DNA of 64,000 nt from Candidatus Vecturithrix granuli (GCA_000739535.1 DF820467.1:478245-542244), one strand, 5' to 3'; counted from the first letter of the stretch, positions 16,892-26,623 are shown. Numbers and translations: made by a program. Notes: generated from the letters alone by a model not told the origin.

Positions 16892-18244
16892 TCAGACGCG
16901 AGCCTGCTCAATGGCGCTGGCAAACACTTCCAATCCTTCCTGCACGGCTTCTTCAGTGATGATGAGCGGAGGCGCGATTTTGACGGTTGCGCCGCCAACC
17001 GGAGAGAAAAAGAGTAAGCCCTGTTCAAAGGCATGTTGCACGATTTTCGTCGCTAACGCTCTATCCGGTTCTTTGGTTCCTGGTTTGACAATCAGCAATC
17101 CGTACACCAGGCCGCGCCCCTGCACAATGCCGATAATATCGGATTTCTGCTGTTGAATATGGTATAAACCGGCTTGCATGACTTTCCCGACTTTTTCAGC
17201 ATTCTCGACCAGGTGTTCATTGAGAATCAGATCAATATTGGCCAGGGCTGCGGCGCAGCAGATCGGGTTGCCGGTATGGGTGCTGGTCATCGCGCCGGGC
17301 GGATAGATGTCCATCACCCTGGAATTTCCTAAGACCGCTGAAAGCGGAAGCGAACTGCTAATCCCTTTGCCGCAGCAGATCAGATCCGCCTCAACCCCGT
17401 AATGCTCGAAGCCGAAGAATTTCCCGGTGCGGCCAAATCCGGCTTGCACTTCGTCGAAGATCAGCAGTGCGTCATGCTGCGTACACCACTGGCGTAAGCG
17501 TTGAATATAGTCTTGCGGCGCAAAGCAAGCGGTTGCGCCCTGGTAGGTTTCTAAGATGACTCCGGCGACGTGGTCAGGATCAATGTCGCGTATTGCCAAA
17601 TCGGCTTCAAAATCCTCAAACGTGAGGTTTTCATGATAATAACCGTCGGGAAATGGTAACTGAATAATGTCAGGGTCAGGGTGAGTGATCCAGGTCTTTA
17701 AACCCGGCATCCCGCCCATCATCTGCGCGCCTAACGTGCGGCCATGAAACGCATCTTCAAAGGAAATGATGACATTCTTTTCTTTACCGCCGTGCTGATG
17801 GCCGTAGGTTCGGGCGAGTTTGAGCGCGTTTTCTGTGGCTTCCGCGCCGGTTGTTAAAAGAAAAGCTTTGTCCATATTTGCCGGCGCAAGATTTACCAGT
17901 TTTTCCGCGAGTAACGAACGCACTTCACTGGGAAAGCAGTAATTGTGCAATAACCCGTGCTCGGCTTGCTGGATAATGGCGTCGCGCACTTCGCGCCGTC
18001 CATGTCCGGCATTAGTGACCAATACGCCTGAACTCCAATCCAGCCACATATTGCCGAATTTATCATACACTTGCAGCTCTTCAGCCCGATCCCAGACAAT
18101 CGGCGGTTGTCCGGTCATGGAACGCGGTTCATATTTTTGTAATCGTTCCAGGATAGGAAGCGATTCCGGCACAGGAATTTTGGTAACGATACGGCGATAT
18201 TTGGTATTGATATGAGGAACTTCTTTAGGTTCTAATGAATACAT
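16892..18244 (-). CDS. Class III pyridoxal-phosphate aminotransferase (GabT-like)
   Basis: A 450-residue omega-aminotransferase. Motifs are GHGRREVRDAI, TTGAEATENALKLAR (PLP phosphate loop), FEDAFHGRTLGAQMMGG, LLIFDEVQAGFGRTGKFFGFE (cofactor Asp) and LICCGKGISSSLPLSAVLG with the Schiff-base Lys. It resembles 4-aminobutyrate aminotransferases but substrate is not certain. The start at 18244 follows AAAGGAATCTC. An alternative ATG at 18268 overlaps the upstream permease stop. It is the last gene of a run transcribed from the ABC binding-protein gene, so it may process an imported amino compound. Confidence 0.88.
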   Translation of the reverse strand: MYSLEPKEVPHINTKYRRIVTKIPVPESLPILERLQKYEPRSMTGQPPIVWDRAEELQVYDKFGNMWLDWSSGVLVTNAGHGRREVRDAIIQQAEHGLLHNYCFPSEVRSLLAEKLVNLAPANMDKAFLLTTGAEATENALKLARTYGHQHGGKEKNVIISFEDAFHGRTLGAQMMGGMPGLKTWITHPDPDIIQLPFPDGYYHENLTFEDFEADLAIRDIDPDHVAGVILETYQGATACFAPQDYIQRLRQWCTQHDALLIFDEVQAGFGRTGKFFGFEHYGVEADLICCGKGISSSLPLSAVLGNSRVMDIYPPGAMTSTHTGNPICCAAALANIDLILNEHLVENAEKVGKVMQAGLYHIQQQKSDIIGIVQGRGLVYGLLIVKPGTKEPDRALATKIVQHAFEQGLLFFSPVGGATVKIAPPLIITEEAVQEGLEVFASAIEQARV

Positions 18245-18267
18245 GAGATTCCTTTCGCGGCTGATCA

Positions 18268-19104
18268 TTATTTTATTGCTCCGGCAACGAGGCCGCTGAC
18301 AATATAACGTTGGAAAAAGATGATAAAGATAAACGCAGGCAGACTGGCAATCATTGCGCCTGCGCCCATGTGATTCCAGGAGACAAACATATCGGCGATA
18401 AAATCGCTGGCGCCGACCGAGAGGTTTTTCGCGGCGGGTGTGGGGGCCAGGATCAGGTTAAACATAAATTCATTCCAGGTGCCCATGAACGCAATAATGC
18501 CAGTGGCCGCAATACCGGGGAAAGCCAGGGGAAAAATAATTTTACGAAATGATTGAAAACGGGTACAGCCGTCAATTTTGGCGGCTTCATCCAGTTCTCT
18601 GGGCAATACATCAAAAAAACCCAGCATAATCCAGATCGAAAAAGGCAGCCACATGTAGGTATTCACAAGAATCTGAGCATGTAAGGTATCAATAAACTGA
18701 ATGCCAAACCAATTCTCAAGTTTGCCAAATAAAATAAAAAATGGGACAATCAGACTGATGGGCGGAAAGACTCGGCTGCCGATAATGATATATCGCCAGA
18801 ATTTGTTGCCGAAAAAATGAAAACGACTGAAACCATAAGCGGAAACAGATCCCAGGATCACGCAGAAAAAGGTTGTCGCCAGGGAAATCATAATGGTGTT
18901 AAAGGTATAGCGAAAATAGGGACGGGTGGTAAAAATTTCTACATAATTTCGAAATGTGGGCTGTTGGGGAATCAGCGTGGGTTTGGCCGAATAAACTTCG
19001 ATATCAATTTTTACTGAGGTCACAAACATCCAATAGATCGGAAACAGGTTCACCAGTAAAAAGATCCCAAGAATCGTATAAGCAAGTGCTTGATGTCGTT
19101 TCAT
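18268..19104 (-). CDS. ABC transporter permease, MalG/CUT1 type
   Basis: A 278-residue inner-membrane permease with six predicted helices. The cytoplasmic EAA loop is ELDEAAKIDGCTRFQSFRKIIFPLAFPG, the docking site for the ATPase. Family CUT1 permeases of this size are the MalG-like subunit and work with a MalF-like partner, which is the next upstream gene. The stop overlaps a possible start of the aminotransferase. No ATPase gene is present in the cluster, so a shared MsmX-type ATPase encoded elsewhere is likely. Confidence 0.9.
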   Translation of the reverse strand: MKRHQALAYTILGIFLLVNLFPIYWMFVTSVKIDIEVYSAKPTLIPQQPTFRNYVEIFTTRPYFRYTFNTIMISLATTFFCVILGSVSAYGFSRFHFFGNKFWRYIIIGSRVFPPISLIVPFFILFGKLENWFGIQFIDTLHAQILVNTYMWLPFSIWIMLGFFDVLPRELDEAAKIDGCTRFQSFRKIIFPLAFPGIAATGIIAFMGTWNEFMFNLILAPTPAAKNLSVGASDFIADMFVSWNHMGAGAMIASLPAFIFIIFFQRYIVSGLVAGAIK

Positions 19105-19120
19105 AAGAAAACGCTATCTT

Positions 19121-19293
19121 GCCCGCGAAACACACGAAACATGCGAAAAAGTTTATAGTAAACGCTTTAGCGTTGTTGTTTCGGGAATTTCGAAGACTCA
19201 TTTCCGAAACAACATTCTTCAAAGAATATGTTTCTAATCTTTGCTTATTCTTTATTCATGTAATTTTCGCGTGTTCCGCGTGTTTCGTGGGCC
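19121..19293. repeat. Nested inverted repeats between two permease genes
   Basis: Outer arms at 19121-19149 (GCCCGCGAAACACACGAAAC and on) and 19264-19293 pair imperfectly. Inside are a half family A unit (ATAGTAAACGCTTTAGCGTT) and an inverted family B copy (TGTTTCGGGAATTTCGAAG... to AAAGAATATG). The whole 196-base spacer inside the operon is repeat. Confidence 0.65.
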
Positions 19294-19300
19294 AAAATTC

Positions 19301-20230
19301 TTACTCCGTCTCAGTTCGAAAGATGTAGGTAAAAAATGCTACAATGCCAAACGAGATGATGACCATGATCACGGAAAGTGCGCTGGCGTAGCCCAGTTGG
19401 AGTTCTCGAAAGGCTTTTTCGTAAATATAGGTTACCATCATCTCCGTTGATTCACCAGGCCCCCCTCCGGTTAAGGTAAACACAATATCAAAGGTTCGGA
19501 AGGCAAAAATGGTGGCAATCATGAGTGAACTCATCATCGCTGGTTTCAAAAATTGAAAAGTGATATAGCGAAAGCGGTCAATGACACTCGCCCCGTCAAT
19601 CGCCGAGGCTTCATAAAGCTCATCCGGGACACTCTGTAAACCGGCTAATAAAATAACCATGATAAACGGGATCACCGTCCAGGCATGAACTAATGCGAGA
19701 ACTTCCATGGTAAATGACGGACTGGACAACCAGGCCACAGGTCTTCTGAGAATCCCAGCCGATACCAGGATTTGATTGAGAACGCCGTTGGTATCATTCA
19801 AAATCCATTTCCACATCAGAGTCGCCACGACCGGAGGAATACCCCAGGGCCAGAGATTAAAGGTGCGAAACAGTCCGGTGTATCTGGTAATCTCATTCAA
19901 AGCCAGCGCGATGATTAACGCGCCGAGAAACGCAGAGCCAATCCCGATCAACACATATTCCCCGGAATGCTTCAGATACAGATAAAAGGTGCTGTTGTGT
20001 AAAATGGCAGTGTAATTTTGTAGCCCCACAAACGTCGGGGTCATGGTAATGTCAAATTCACAAAAGCTCAGATAAACCACATATCCGACAGGCATCACCA
20101 CAATGAGCGATAATAAAATAATGCTGGGCGACACCAGAAGATAACCATATTTGGCTTCAGAAAGATTATCAATACGTTGAAACAGCGATTGAAAAATGTT
20201 ATTTACCGATTGTATGAATTGCTTTACCAT
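19301..20230 (-). CDS. ABC transporter permease, MalF/UgpA type
   Basis: A 309-residue integral-membrane permease with an extra N-terminal helix, as expected for the MalF-like subunit. The EAA motif is ELYEASAIDGASVIDRFRYITFQFLKP, followed by FDIVFTLTGGGPGESTEMMVTYIYEKAF, strongly typical of CUT1 sugar importers. It pairs with the permease at 18268-19104. The gene is separated from the binding-protein gene upstream by a spacer rich in hairpins. Confidence 0.92.
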   Translation of the reverse strand: MVKQFIQSVNNIFQSLFQRIDNLSEAKYGYLLVSPSIILLSLIVVMPVGYVVYLSFCEFDITMTPTFVGLQNYTAILHNSTFYLYLKHSGEYVLIGIGSAFLGALIIALALNEITRYTGLFRTFNLWPWGIPPVVATLMWKWILNDTNGVLNQILVSAGILRRPVAWLSSPSFTMEVLALVHAWTVIPFIMVILLAGLQSVPDELYEASAIDGASVIDRFRYITFQFLKPAMMSSLMIATIFAFRTFDIVFTLTGGGPGESTEMMVTYIYEKAFRELQLGYASALSVIMVIISFGIVAFFTYIFRTETE

Positions 20231-20285
20231 GATAATGTTGAGATGAACGTGTTTGTGGTTTAGTTCGGCTCAATACGATGCTTCA

Positions 20286-20429
20286 GGGGGAAAGAAACAT
20301 TCCTTTCCCCCGTTTAGGCTTCAGAGCTGTTAAGTTCTACGAATAGTTGTCATCTCGACTCCGCTCGATGACCGGAACACCGCACGTCGAGCGAAGTCGA
20401 GACGACCTATTTGATGAGAACTTAACAGC
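20286..20429. repeat. Hairpin-rich spacer after the binding-protein gene
   Basis: Two structures occur. GGGGGAAAGAAACATTCCTTTCCCCC (20286-20311) is a terminator-like hairpin. A nested element has arms GCTGTTAAGTTCT (20326-20338) and AGAACTTAACAGC (20417-20429) around CTCGACTCCGCTCGA and CGTCGAGCGAAGTCGAG palindromes. Placed between the binding protein and its permease, they may lower permease expression, as hairpins between malE and malF do. Confidence 0.65.
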
Positions 20430-20471
20430 CCTGCGTTTAGGCTTTTGCTTTTACCCTTAGCCTTTTACCTC

Positions 20472-21827
20472 TTACCACGTCTGTTTCAGGACTTCATCTA
20501 CTTTCTTTTGGGCGTCATCCATCGCCTGCTGCGCCGTCTTTTGTCCGGTCAAAGCGTTTTGGAGTTCCTGAATTACCGATTTATAGGCCGCGCCCTGATT
20601 CAGATAGAGATCAACAACCGTATCTTTAAGCGCTTCCTCAACAATGGCATAATACGGAACTTCCTGCGATTTCGGATCAGAATAGGCCGGCAGATGGAAA
20701 ATATCATTATTTTCCATGGCAAATTCATTCACCTGGGCCGGCCAACTGCGATACCAATCTAACCAGCCAAAAGCCGCGGTTTTATGTTGCGAGAACTTGC
20801 TGACCGCCCATCCATTCCAATGCATGACTAATGTTGCAGGGCCGCCTTCTTTGGCTAATGGCTGCGGAGCTACAGCAAAGTCATCTTTAATTGGCGATTC
20901 ATTGGCCGCACAGCGGGCATACAGATAAGTGGGATCAATGACCATCGCGATATTTCCGGACAGGAACAGGTCGGCGACATCGCCATGCTGATAGGCTGTC
21001 ACGCCTTCAGGCACGACTTTCCACTCATTGCGCATCTTGACCAGACGTTCAACATATTGCACGGTGGCCGGATCGTTCCATTTGACCTTGCCGGTGTCCT
21101 GATAGTTGTCAGGATTCACGCCAAGCAGCAATGAACCGGCTTTTAACGTCAAAGCTCCGTCAAGCACACCGCCGCCCCTGAACGCATAGCCCCATTGATC
21201 AATGGTTCCGTCGCCGTCTTTATCAAGGGTGAGTTTTTGAACCATCTCATCAAATTCAGCCCAGGTTTTCGGAGGCGCATCGTAGCCCGCTGCTTTCAAC
21301 ATGCTTGGGCGATAATACAGCATATCCACAATGCGTCCGACTTGTGGGGTGCTGTAATGATGGCCGTCAATAATTGCGCCTCGCAATCCGGAAGAATAGA
21401 GATTTAAACTTTCTTCATCCCACAGAAAATCAACTGGTTCCAACCAGCCAGCTTTGGCAAAGTTAACGAAAATGGTTTCGTCTAAGGGCACAATATCAAC
21501 GGCCGGAGAACGAGCTATGAAAAGCGCCTGAAGCTTTGGCTGCATCTGCTCATCCGGCGTGCCGACAAAATTAATTTTTACTCTGGTCATCCTGGCATAT
21601 TCTTCCCCATTCAGAGCGGTCGCCGGATCATACTCGAGATCTCCCCAATTATACGCCGTCAATTCTGTGCTCCCATCAGCTTTGATGGCATCCAATAACC
21701 CTTCCGGCAGCTTATACTCGGGTGTTGAGATGCGTGGAACAATCGGTCCCCATTGTACATCAGCCGCAAAGGCTGACACAGCCAAAAGACACGTCAACAT
21801 AGCAATCATGACGAATGCGCGCTTCAT
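20472..21827 (-). CDS. Extracellular solute-binding protein, family 1 (sugar ABC)
   Basis: A 451-residue periplasmic binding protein with signal peptide MKRAFVMIAMLTCLLAVSAF, likely cleaved after AFA. Features of the family are DEQMQPKLQALFIARSPAVDIVPLD, the LYYRPSMLKAAGYDAPPKTW segment and FLSGNIAMVIDPTYLY. It would deliver a sugar or similar polyol to the two downstream permeases. AGGGAGGGAGAGACATT upstream of 21827 fixes the start. The frame extends upstream to 21923 without support. Substrate unknown. Confidence 0.92.
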   Translation of the reverse strand: MKRAFVMIAMLTCLLAVSAFAADVQWGPIVPRISTPEYKLPEGLLDAIKADGSTELTAYNWGDLEYDPATALNGEEYARMTRVKINFVGTPDEQMQPKLQALFIARSPAVDIVPLDETIFVNFAKAGWLEPVDFLWDEESLNLYSSGLRGAIIDGHHYSTPQVGRIVDMLYYRPSMLKAAGYDAPPKTWAEFDEMVQKLTLDKDGDGTIDQWGYAFRGGGVLDGALTLKAGSLLLGVNPDNYQDTGKVKWNDPATVQYVERLVKMRNEWKVVPEGVTAYQHGDVADLFLSGNIAMVIDPTYLYARCAANESPIKDDFAVAPQPLAKEGGPATLVMHWNGWAVSKFSQHKTAAFGWLDWYRSWPAQVNEFAMENNDIFHLPAYSDPKSQEVPYYAIVEEALKDTVVDLYLNQGAAYKSVIQELQNALTGQKTAQQAMDDAQKKVDEVLKQTW

Positions 21828-21994
21828 AATGTCTCTCCCTCCCTTGAGGTGAAGTGGCATAACAAGAACCCAGTTATGCACTTCGTCTGTTGAAAACAAA
21901 ACATTCTGTAGTACAAACGACAAAAAGAGTGTGAGTGTGAAGAGTTTTCATTGTCAAGTTTTTTCAAAAGAGTTTATACGCGACCCAAACAAAT

Positions 21995-23257
21995 TTATGC
22001 TGTTCCCGTTCCGCACCAGTCAATAAGGAAGCCAAGTAAAGCTTCGGCGGCTAACAAGATGTCATCTACTTTGACTTTTTCATGATGAGAATGCGCATCG
22101 GCGATATTTCCAGGGCCAAACACCAGAGTTGGCATCTTGCCTTTGATAGCATACAAACGGGCGTCACAACTTACATCCAGGCCGCACACATCCGGGCGCA
22201 AGCCGATCTGTTCACAGGAGTTTTTGAGGGTTGTCACGAGCGGATGATCAAAAGAGGATTCAAAGGCTTCATTGTGCAGTTTGGGGAAATCCAACGTATA
22301 ATGTTCCTGAATCCAGGGATCAGCAAGAGCTTGAATGGTCTGGTGCAATTCCTGTTTGATCAGCGCGAGGTTTTTATTTGGTAAAAATCCGACCCCGCCT
22401 TCAATCGTGACATGTCCCGCGACAGTAGAGGGATATTCACCGCCATGAATCGTGCCAATATTGACCTGCACGGGCTGTTGATATTTTTCAAATCCCGGAT
22501 AGCCCTTGCTCTCCTGAATGAGTTGTTGTTCATACGCTCGCAATGCTTGAATGATTTTTATCCCTTTTTCGATAGCATTGACACCCTCGGTAATTTTGCC
22601 CATGTGCACCGATTTGCCTTCTACCTGTATTCGAAACCATAATGCACCCCGATTGGAGGGATGAATGTGAAGCTCTGTGGCTTCCATGACAATGACGCCA
22701 TCGGCAGGAGGACTATGAAGAACGCAGGCTAACGCGCCATTCCCTCCGGATTCTTCTTCTACGACCAGTTGCACGTCAAGGTTTCCCAGGAGTTTTATAC
22801 CTAAATCGTGCAGACATTTCAATACCAAAAATAAGACAGCAATTCCGCCTTTGTCGTCGCAGGCCCCGCGTCCGCAAATAAACCCATGCTCTTCTTTTCC
22901 TGAAAACGCGTCTGCATAAGATTCGTCAGCCGGAACAGTATCGGTATGCGCCTGCAAGATAATGCTCCGTCCCTGCCCCTGCCCTGGTTTGCAAATCACC
23001 AGGTTGTACTGTCCGGTATGATCCATTTCGTGATCTTTGTGCGTATAGTCAGGATCAGTTTTCAGCGCATTGGTCAAAAATACATGCCTCATGTCTCCAA
23101 AATTTTGAAACGCTTGTTCCAAATAAGTCATGATCTCCTGTTCCTGCCCTGAAAAACTTGGAATCTGAATTAAGCGGGTTAAGAATGTTTTCGCGGCGTC
23201 TTTGTGCTGTTGCAGGTAGCGATGAATCTGTTTTTGAAGCGTCTCGTTATACATCAA
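21995..23257 (-). CDS. M20 family metallopeptidase (ArgE/DapE-like)
   Basis: A 420-residue dinuclear-zinc hydrolase. Metal and catalytic motifs are ILQAHTDTVPADE (His and Asp), GRGACDDKGGIAVL (bridging Asp), LVVEEESGGNGAL (catalytic and metal Glu) and a late HSHHEKVKVDD (metal His). The dimerisation domain lies in the middle. Relatives deacylate N-acylated amino acids or cleave dipeptides. The sequence does not distinguish acetylornithine deacetylase from succinyl-diaminopimelate desuccinylase or a peptidase. A hairpin at about 21850-21883 (GAAGTGGCATAAC / GTTATGCACTTC) lies beyond its stop. Confidence 0.88.
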   Translation of the reverse strand: MMYNETLQKQIHRYLQQHKDAAKTFLTRLIQIPSFSGQEQEIMTYLEQAFQNFGDMRHVFLTNALKTDPDYTHKDHEMDHTGQYNLVICKPGQGQGRSIILQAHTDTVPADESYADAFSGKEEHGFICGRGACDDKGGIAVLFLVLKCLHDLGIKLLGNLDVQLVVEEESGGNGALACVLHSPPADGVIVMEATELHIHPSNRGALWFRIQVEGKSVHMGKITEGVNAIEKGIKIIQALRAYEQQLIQESKGYPGFEKYQQPVQVNIGTIHGGEYPSTVAGHVTIEGGVGFLPNKNLALIKQELHQTIQALADPWIQEHYTLDFPKLHNEAFESSFDHPLVTTLKNSCEQIGLRPDVCGLDVSCDARLYAIKGKMPTLVFGPGNIADAHSHHEKVKVDDILLAAEALLGFLIDWCGTGTA

Positions 23258-23480
23258 AGTAGCTCCTTTTTTGGTGACTGTTCATAGTATGGCTCGATAT
23301 TCCATTTGGGGGATTATTTCGAGAGGACAGCGCATGTCAAGGAAAAATACGGTATGGTCTGTTCAGCAAGAGTAATTTTTTATTGACACATCTTGATAGT
23401 CTCAATAGGCTTTTGTCCTGCATTGGCAAAGATTCGTATAATAACCTTGTGAATTATGTTACGATACCATATAACAGAAG

Positions 23481-25793
23481 ATGGCTTTTGTTATGTATGG
23501 CAACGTCATGGCAATGAAGATGAAGAAGACGATAGGAGTCGTTCTGAGCGCGATTAGTTTTGTGATGATCTGTTTTTTACCTGGAGTTTGGGGGCAGCCT
23601 GTGGAACAGGTATCGCCAGAGACGGAACAACAATCTGAAGTAACACCGTTAAAAGACGTATATCCGAAAGTCGGATTGGTTCTGAGCGGCGGCGGCGCGC
23701 GCGGATTTGCGCATATTGGCGCAATTAAGGTGTTGGAAGAATTGGGGATGCCCATTGATTATGTCGTGGGAACAAGTATGGGAAGTATTGTCGGCGGCCT
23801 GTACGCGAGCGGATATTCTGCTCGGGAACTGGCTCAAATCATTGAAGAAGTGAATTGGGAAGATATTTTTTCTGACACGCCGCCGCGTAACCTCTGGTCG
23901 TATCAGAAAAAACGGGAGGCGTCGAAATATATTTTTGGAGTTGATTTTGACTTGAAAAAAGGGTTTGTGATACCGCAAGGCTTGACCAGCGGACAGAAAA
24001 TTTCAAATTTGATGGCCTTTTTGACGCTGCCGGTTGCTGATATTGAGGATTTTGATGATTTTCCCATTCCATATCGGGCGGTGGCCGCAGACATTGTTAC
24101 CGGGGAAGAAGTGGTATTAGGCCATGGCTCTTTACCGGAAGCCATGCGAGCCAGCATGGCTGTACCTGGCGCTTTTACCCCGGTGAAGATTGAAAATCAT
24201 TTATTGGTTGATGGAGGGATTGTGAATAATCTGCCGGTAGATGTCGCTAAACAGATGGGGGCGGATATCATCATCGCGGTTGATATTTCAAGTCCGTTGA
24301 AAGGCCAGGAAGAATTGGGAAATCCGATTTCTATTTTAGGCCAGATGATCGGCCTGCAAATGTTAAAAATTACTGAGGCGCAGCAGAAAATGGCGGATGT
24401 GTTGATTGTTCCCGATTTAGGGAACTACTCCTCAGTAAGTTTTGGGAGTTCCCAGCAAATCAGCGCCCTGGGGGAAGAGTACACCCGTATGAAAATTGAC
24501 GAACTCCAGGCCTTGCTCGACCGTATTCGTAAAACCCGTCCCGCCAGTCGAAGTGTGCCTACCAGCGCTATTCAAACGCTGGAGAATCTCTTTATCGAAG
24601 ATATTGAAATCGAAGGAAATACGCGCTATAATGAATCAATTCTCTTAAAACAACTTCACAAACAAATCGGCGATACGTTGATGCCTGATTTGCTGGAAGA
24701 ACGGATTACAGAGCTTTTCAGCACTGGCGATTATGAAACCGTGAAATTCACGCTGGCTCCGGGGAAAGAACAAGGGAAAATTCTGAAACTGTGGCTTGAA
24801 GAACGTCGCAAAAATTTGCACCAATTGCGGTTCGGAATGAATTATGAATCGCGTTTTGATGATGCTGAATCAGATAAAATGATTTTCCTGGTCAACAGCA
24901 CCTTCAATAAACTGACAGGACGAGGGTCATATTGGTCGAACGATTTACAATTTGTGAATGTGACCAAATTTGACAGTGAATACTTTCAACCCTTGGGCAA
25001 AGGGTTTTTCATTACGCCGTACTTGTACGATCATGATGATTATCAAATTATCTATGAACACGAAGAATCTGTGGCCCGCTACGATAGAACTGAACGGGGG
25101 ATCGGTGTTCATCTTGGCACGTTTATTTATCGTATTGGAGAAGTATCGGTGGGATTCCTGCTAGAAGATCTCGATGTATCCCCAAGTACAGCCGTTGATC
25201 CTGAGTTTTTTCAGGATTATAATGAAACGCTCACCAGCCTGACATTCAGATCCCACGTTGATCATCTGGATACGTTTCCGTTTCCGCATTCCGGAACACT
25301 TTTGAATGTTGATTACCAATTAGCCCTGGAGGATTTAGGGGGAGATGCTCATTTTCACCGCTTGTTGCTGGATTATTGGAAATATTTTGCCTTGAGTGAT
25401 CGCAATACATTAGGATTTCGTTTCCAGGCCGGAACGGATTTTGATTCTAAAATCAGAGAATATAAATATTTTGTGCTGGGCGGTAACGACTCGTTTGCCG
25501 GATATAAAGTCGAGGAATTGCGAGGCGCGCATCTCGGAGCAGTCAATCTGGAATATCGCTATCGCCTGAACGAATTGCCTTCCGCAGTCGGCGGTGGAAT
25601 TTTTCTCGTTGCCAACGGCAGTATTGGAAATGCCTGGAAAACGCTTGATGAAATCGAAGACGATTTCTCTTTAGAATACGGGGGTAGTTTCGGAATCGGA
25701 GTTGACACGGTTCTTGGCCCTGTGCGAGCTGATTTCGCCATAGGGAAAAGCGGCCGACGGATTATTTACTTAAATATCGGGTATAAATTCTAG
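23481..25793 (+). CDS. Patatin-like phospholipase with POTRA and Omp85-type barrel
   Basis: A 770-residue fusion. After a signal peptide (KTIGVVLSAISFVMICFLPG) comes a patatin domain with oxyanion loop SGGGARGFAHIGAIKVLEEL, nucleophile serine in VGTSMGS and catalytic Asp in VDGGIVNNLP. A POTRA-like unit (IEDIEIEGNTRYNESILLKQL) leads to a long beta-barrel ending IIYLNIGYKF with the terminal Phe typical of outer-membrane proteins. Relatives such as PlpD are type Vd secreted lipases or remain in the outer membrane. An internal ATG at 23514 or 23520 may be the true start, since it puts the signal peptide closer to the N-terminus. Confidence 0.92.
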   Translation: MAFVMYGNVMAMKMKKTIGVVLSAISFVMICFLPGVWGQPVEQVSPETEQQSEVTPLKDVYPKVGLVLSGGGARGFAHIGAIKVLEELGMPIDYVVGTSMGSIVGGLYASGYSARELAQIIEEVNWEDIFSDTPPRNLWSYQKKREASKYIFGVDFDLKKGFVIPQGLTSGQKISNLMAFLTLPVADIEDFDDFPIPYRAVAADIVTGEEVVLGHGSLPEAMRASMAVPGAFTPVKIENHLLVDGGIVNNLPVDVAKQMGADIIIAVDISSPLKGQEELGNPISILGQMIGLQMLKITEAQQKMADVLIVPDLGNYSSVSFGSSQQISALGEEYTRMKIDELQALLDRIRKTRPASRSVPTSAIQTLENLFIEDIEIEGNTRYNESILLKQLHKQIGDTLMPDLLEERITELFSTGDYETVKFTLAPGKEQGKILKLWLEERRKNLHQLRFGMNYESRFDDAESDKMIFLVNSTFNKLTGRGSYWSNDLQFVNVTKFDSEYFQPLGKGFFITPYLYDHDDYQIIYEHEESVARYDRTERGIGVHLGTFIYRIGEVSVGFLLEDLDVSPSTAVDPEFFQDYNETLTSLTFRSHVDHLDTFPFPHSGTLLNVDYQLALEDLGGDAHFHRLLLDYWKYFALSDRNTLGFRFQAGTDFDSKIREYKYFVLGGNDSFAGYKVEELRGAHLGAVNLEYRYRLNELPSAVGGGIFLVANGSIGNAWKTLDEIEDDFSLEYGGSFGIGVDTVLGPVRADFAIGKSGRRIIYLNIGYKF

Positions 25794-25807
25794 GGCACGT
25801 GGTGCGT

Positions 25808-25844
25808 TCAGAAACCGGGTTTTTCCAAAAAACCCGGTTTCTGA
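25808..25844. terminator. Bidirectional terminator hairpin, family E
   Basis: Perfect 17-bp stem TCAGAAACCGGGTTTTT / AAAAACCCGGTTTCTGA with loop CCA, placed between the convergent patatin gene and the sigma-region-4-like gene. T and A tracts within the stem would serve as a terminator for both directions. Confidence 0.8.
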
Positions 25845-25851
25845 AGAATAT

Positions 25852-26466
25852 TCAGGCCATTTCTATAATGGATGCTGAGGCGTAATCGCGATAGTCAGGA
25901 ATCCGTTCCCGAAAGGGTTCTATCTGATTCAGACGGCTATGGTGCCGCATCCTTTGCAGTGCCCGATCTTGAATCTGACGAATGCGCTCGCGCGTACAAG
26001 CGTAAATCCGGCTCACTTCTTCCAGAGTTAATCCGACTTTCTGATCAATGAGTCCCATCACGCGGTAGCGCACCAGAATACAATTGAAGGCATAACGACC
26101 TTTGACGCCCGTCGGATTTGACCAGTATTGACAGGCTTTATACGGACAGGAATGTTGGGTATTGTCATCAATCACCTCTTCGACAGGCAAAAATAAGATG
26201 GCGTCGCGTTCAGACCGAGGACATCCATACTGAATTGGAGCCCATCCTGTCCCGGTTTTACGCTGCAATTGTTCTTTCTGTCCAAATCGCAGAGCAAACA
26301 AATCAATATAAATATTTTTCCCTTCGCCTTTCGTGAGGGAAAATGGCTGCTGTTTATTCCGTTGCAAATAGATCGTAGATTCACTATCCTGATATACCAT
26401 AGTTTTGCGTTGCAAATGTTCAACAACTGTCAAAAAACGAATGGTTCCATCGGGTTGTAAAATCAT
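25852..26466 (-). CDS. Sigma-70 region 4-like DNA-binding protein
   Basis: A 204-residue protein with no region 2 for -10 recognition. The only recognisable part is a sigma region-4 helix-turn-helix (VGLTLEEVSRIYACTRERIR, then QIQDRALQRMRH) near residues 145-180. In front of it lie cysteines in YGCPRSERD, SCPYKACQYW and FNC that could bind metal or a thiol cofactor. The N-terminal 80 residues are beta-rich and unassigned. It probably binds DNA as an activator or anti-sigma-like regulator rather than as a full sigma factor. It is a single gene. Confidence 0.7.
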   Translation of the reverse strand: MILQPDGTIRFLTVVEHLQRKTMVYQDSESTIYLQRNKQQPFSLTKGEGKNIYIDLFALRFGQKEQLQRKTGTGWAPIQYGCPRSERDAILFLPVEEVIDDNTQHSCPYKACQYWSNPTGVKGRYAFNCILVRYRVMGLIDQKVGLTLEEVSRIYACTRERIRQIQDRALQRMRHHSRLNQIEPFRERIPDYRDYASASIIEMA

Positions 26467-26597
26467 AAGACATCACCTCGAATCATTTTCGTCAAATTAT
26501 CTCGTATTGTCTGTATAATAGTGCTACTTTCTCTATTTGTCAAGCCAATGAAGAAGAAAGTGTAAGGAAGGATGATGGAGGCCAGAAGCATGAGCAA

Positions 26598-26623
26598 ACA
26601 AGCGTTTGTGCAAACGCTTGTTT
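26598..26623. terminator. Hairpin downstream of trxB
   Basis: Palindrome AACAAGCGTTTG/CAAACGCTTGTT with a two-base loop lies 50 bases past the trxB stop. It could end the trxB transcript, though no long U tract follows. An operator for the gene starting at 26466 is a second possibility. Confidence 0.45.

Noticed and set aside
25852-26466. Complete sigma factor
   Set aside because: Only a region-4 HTH is visible. Regions 2 and 3 are missing.
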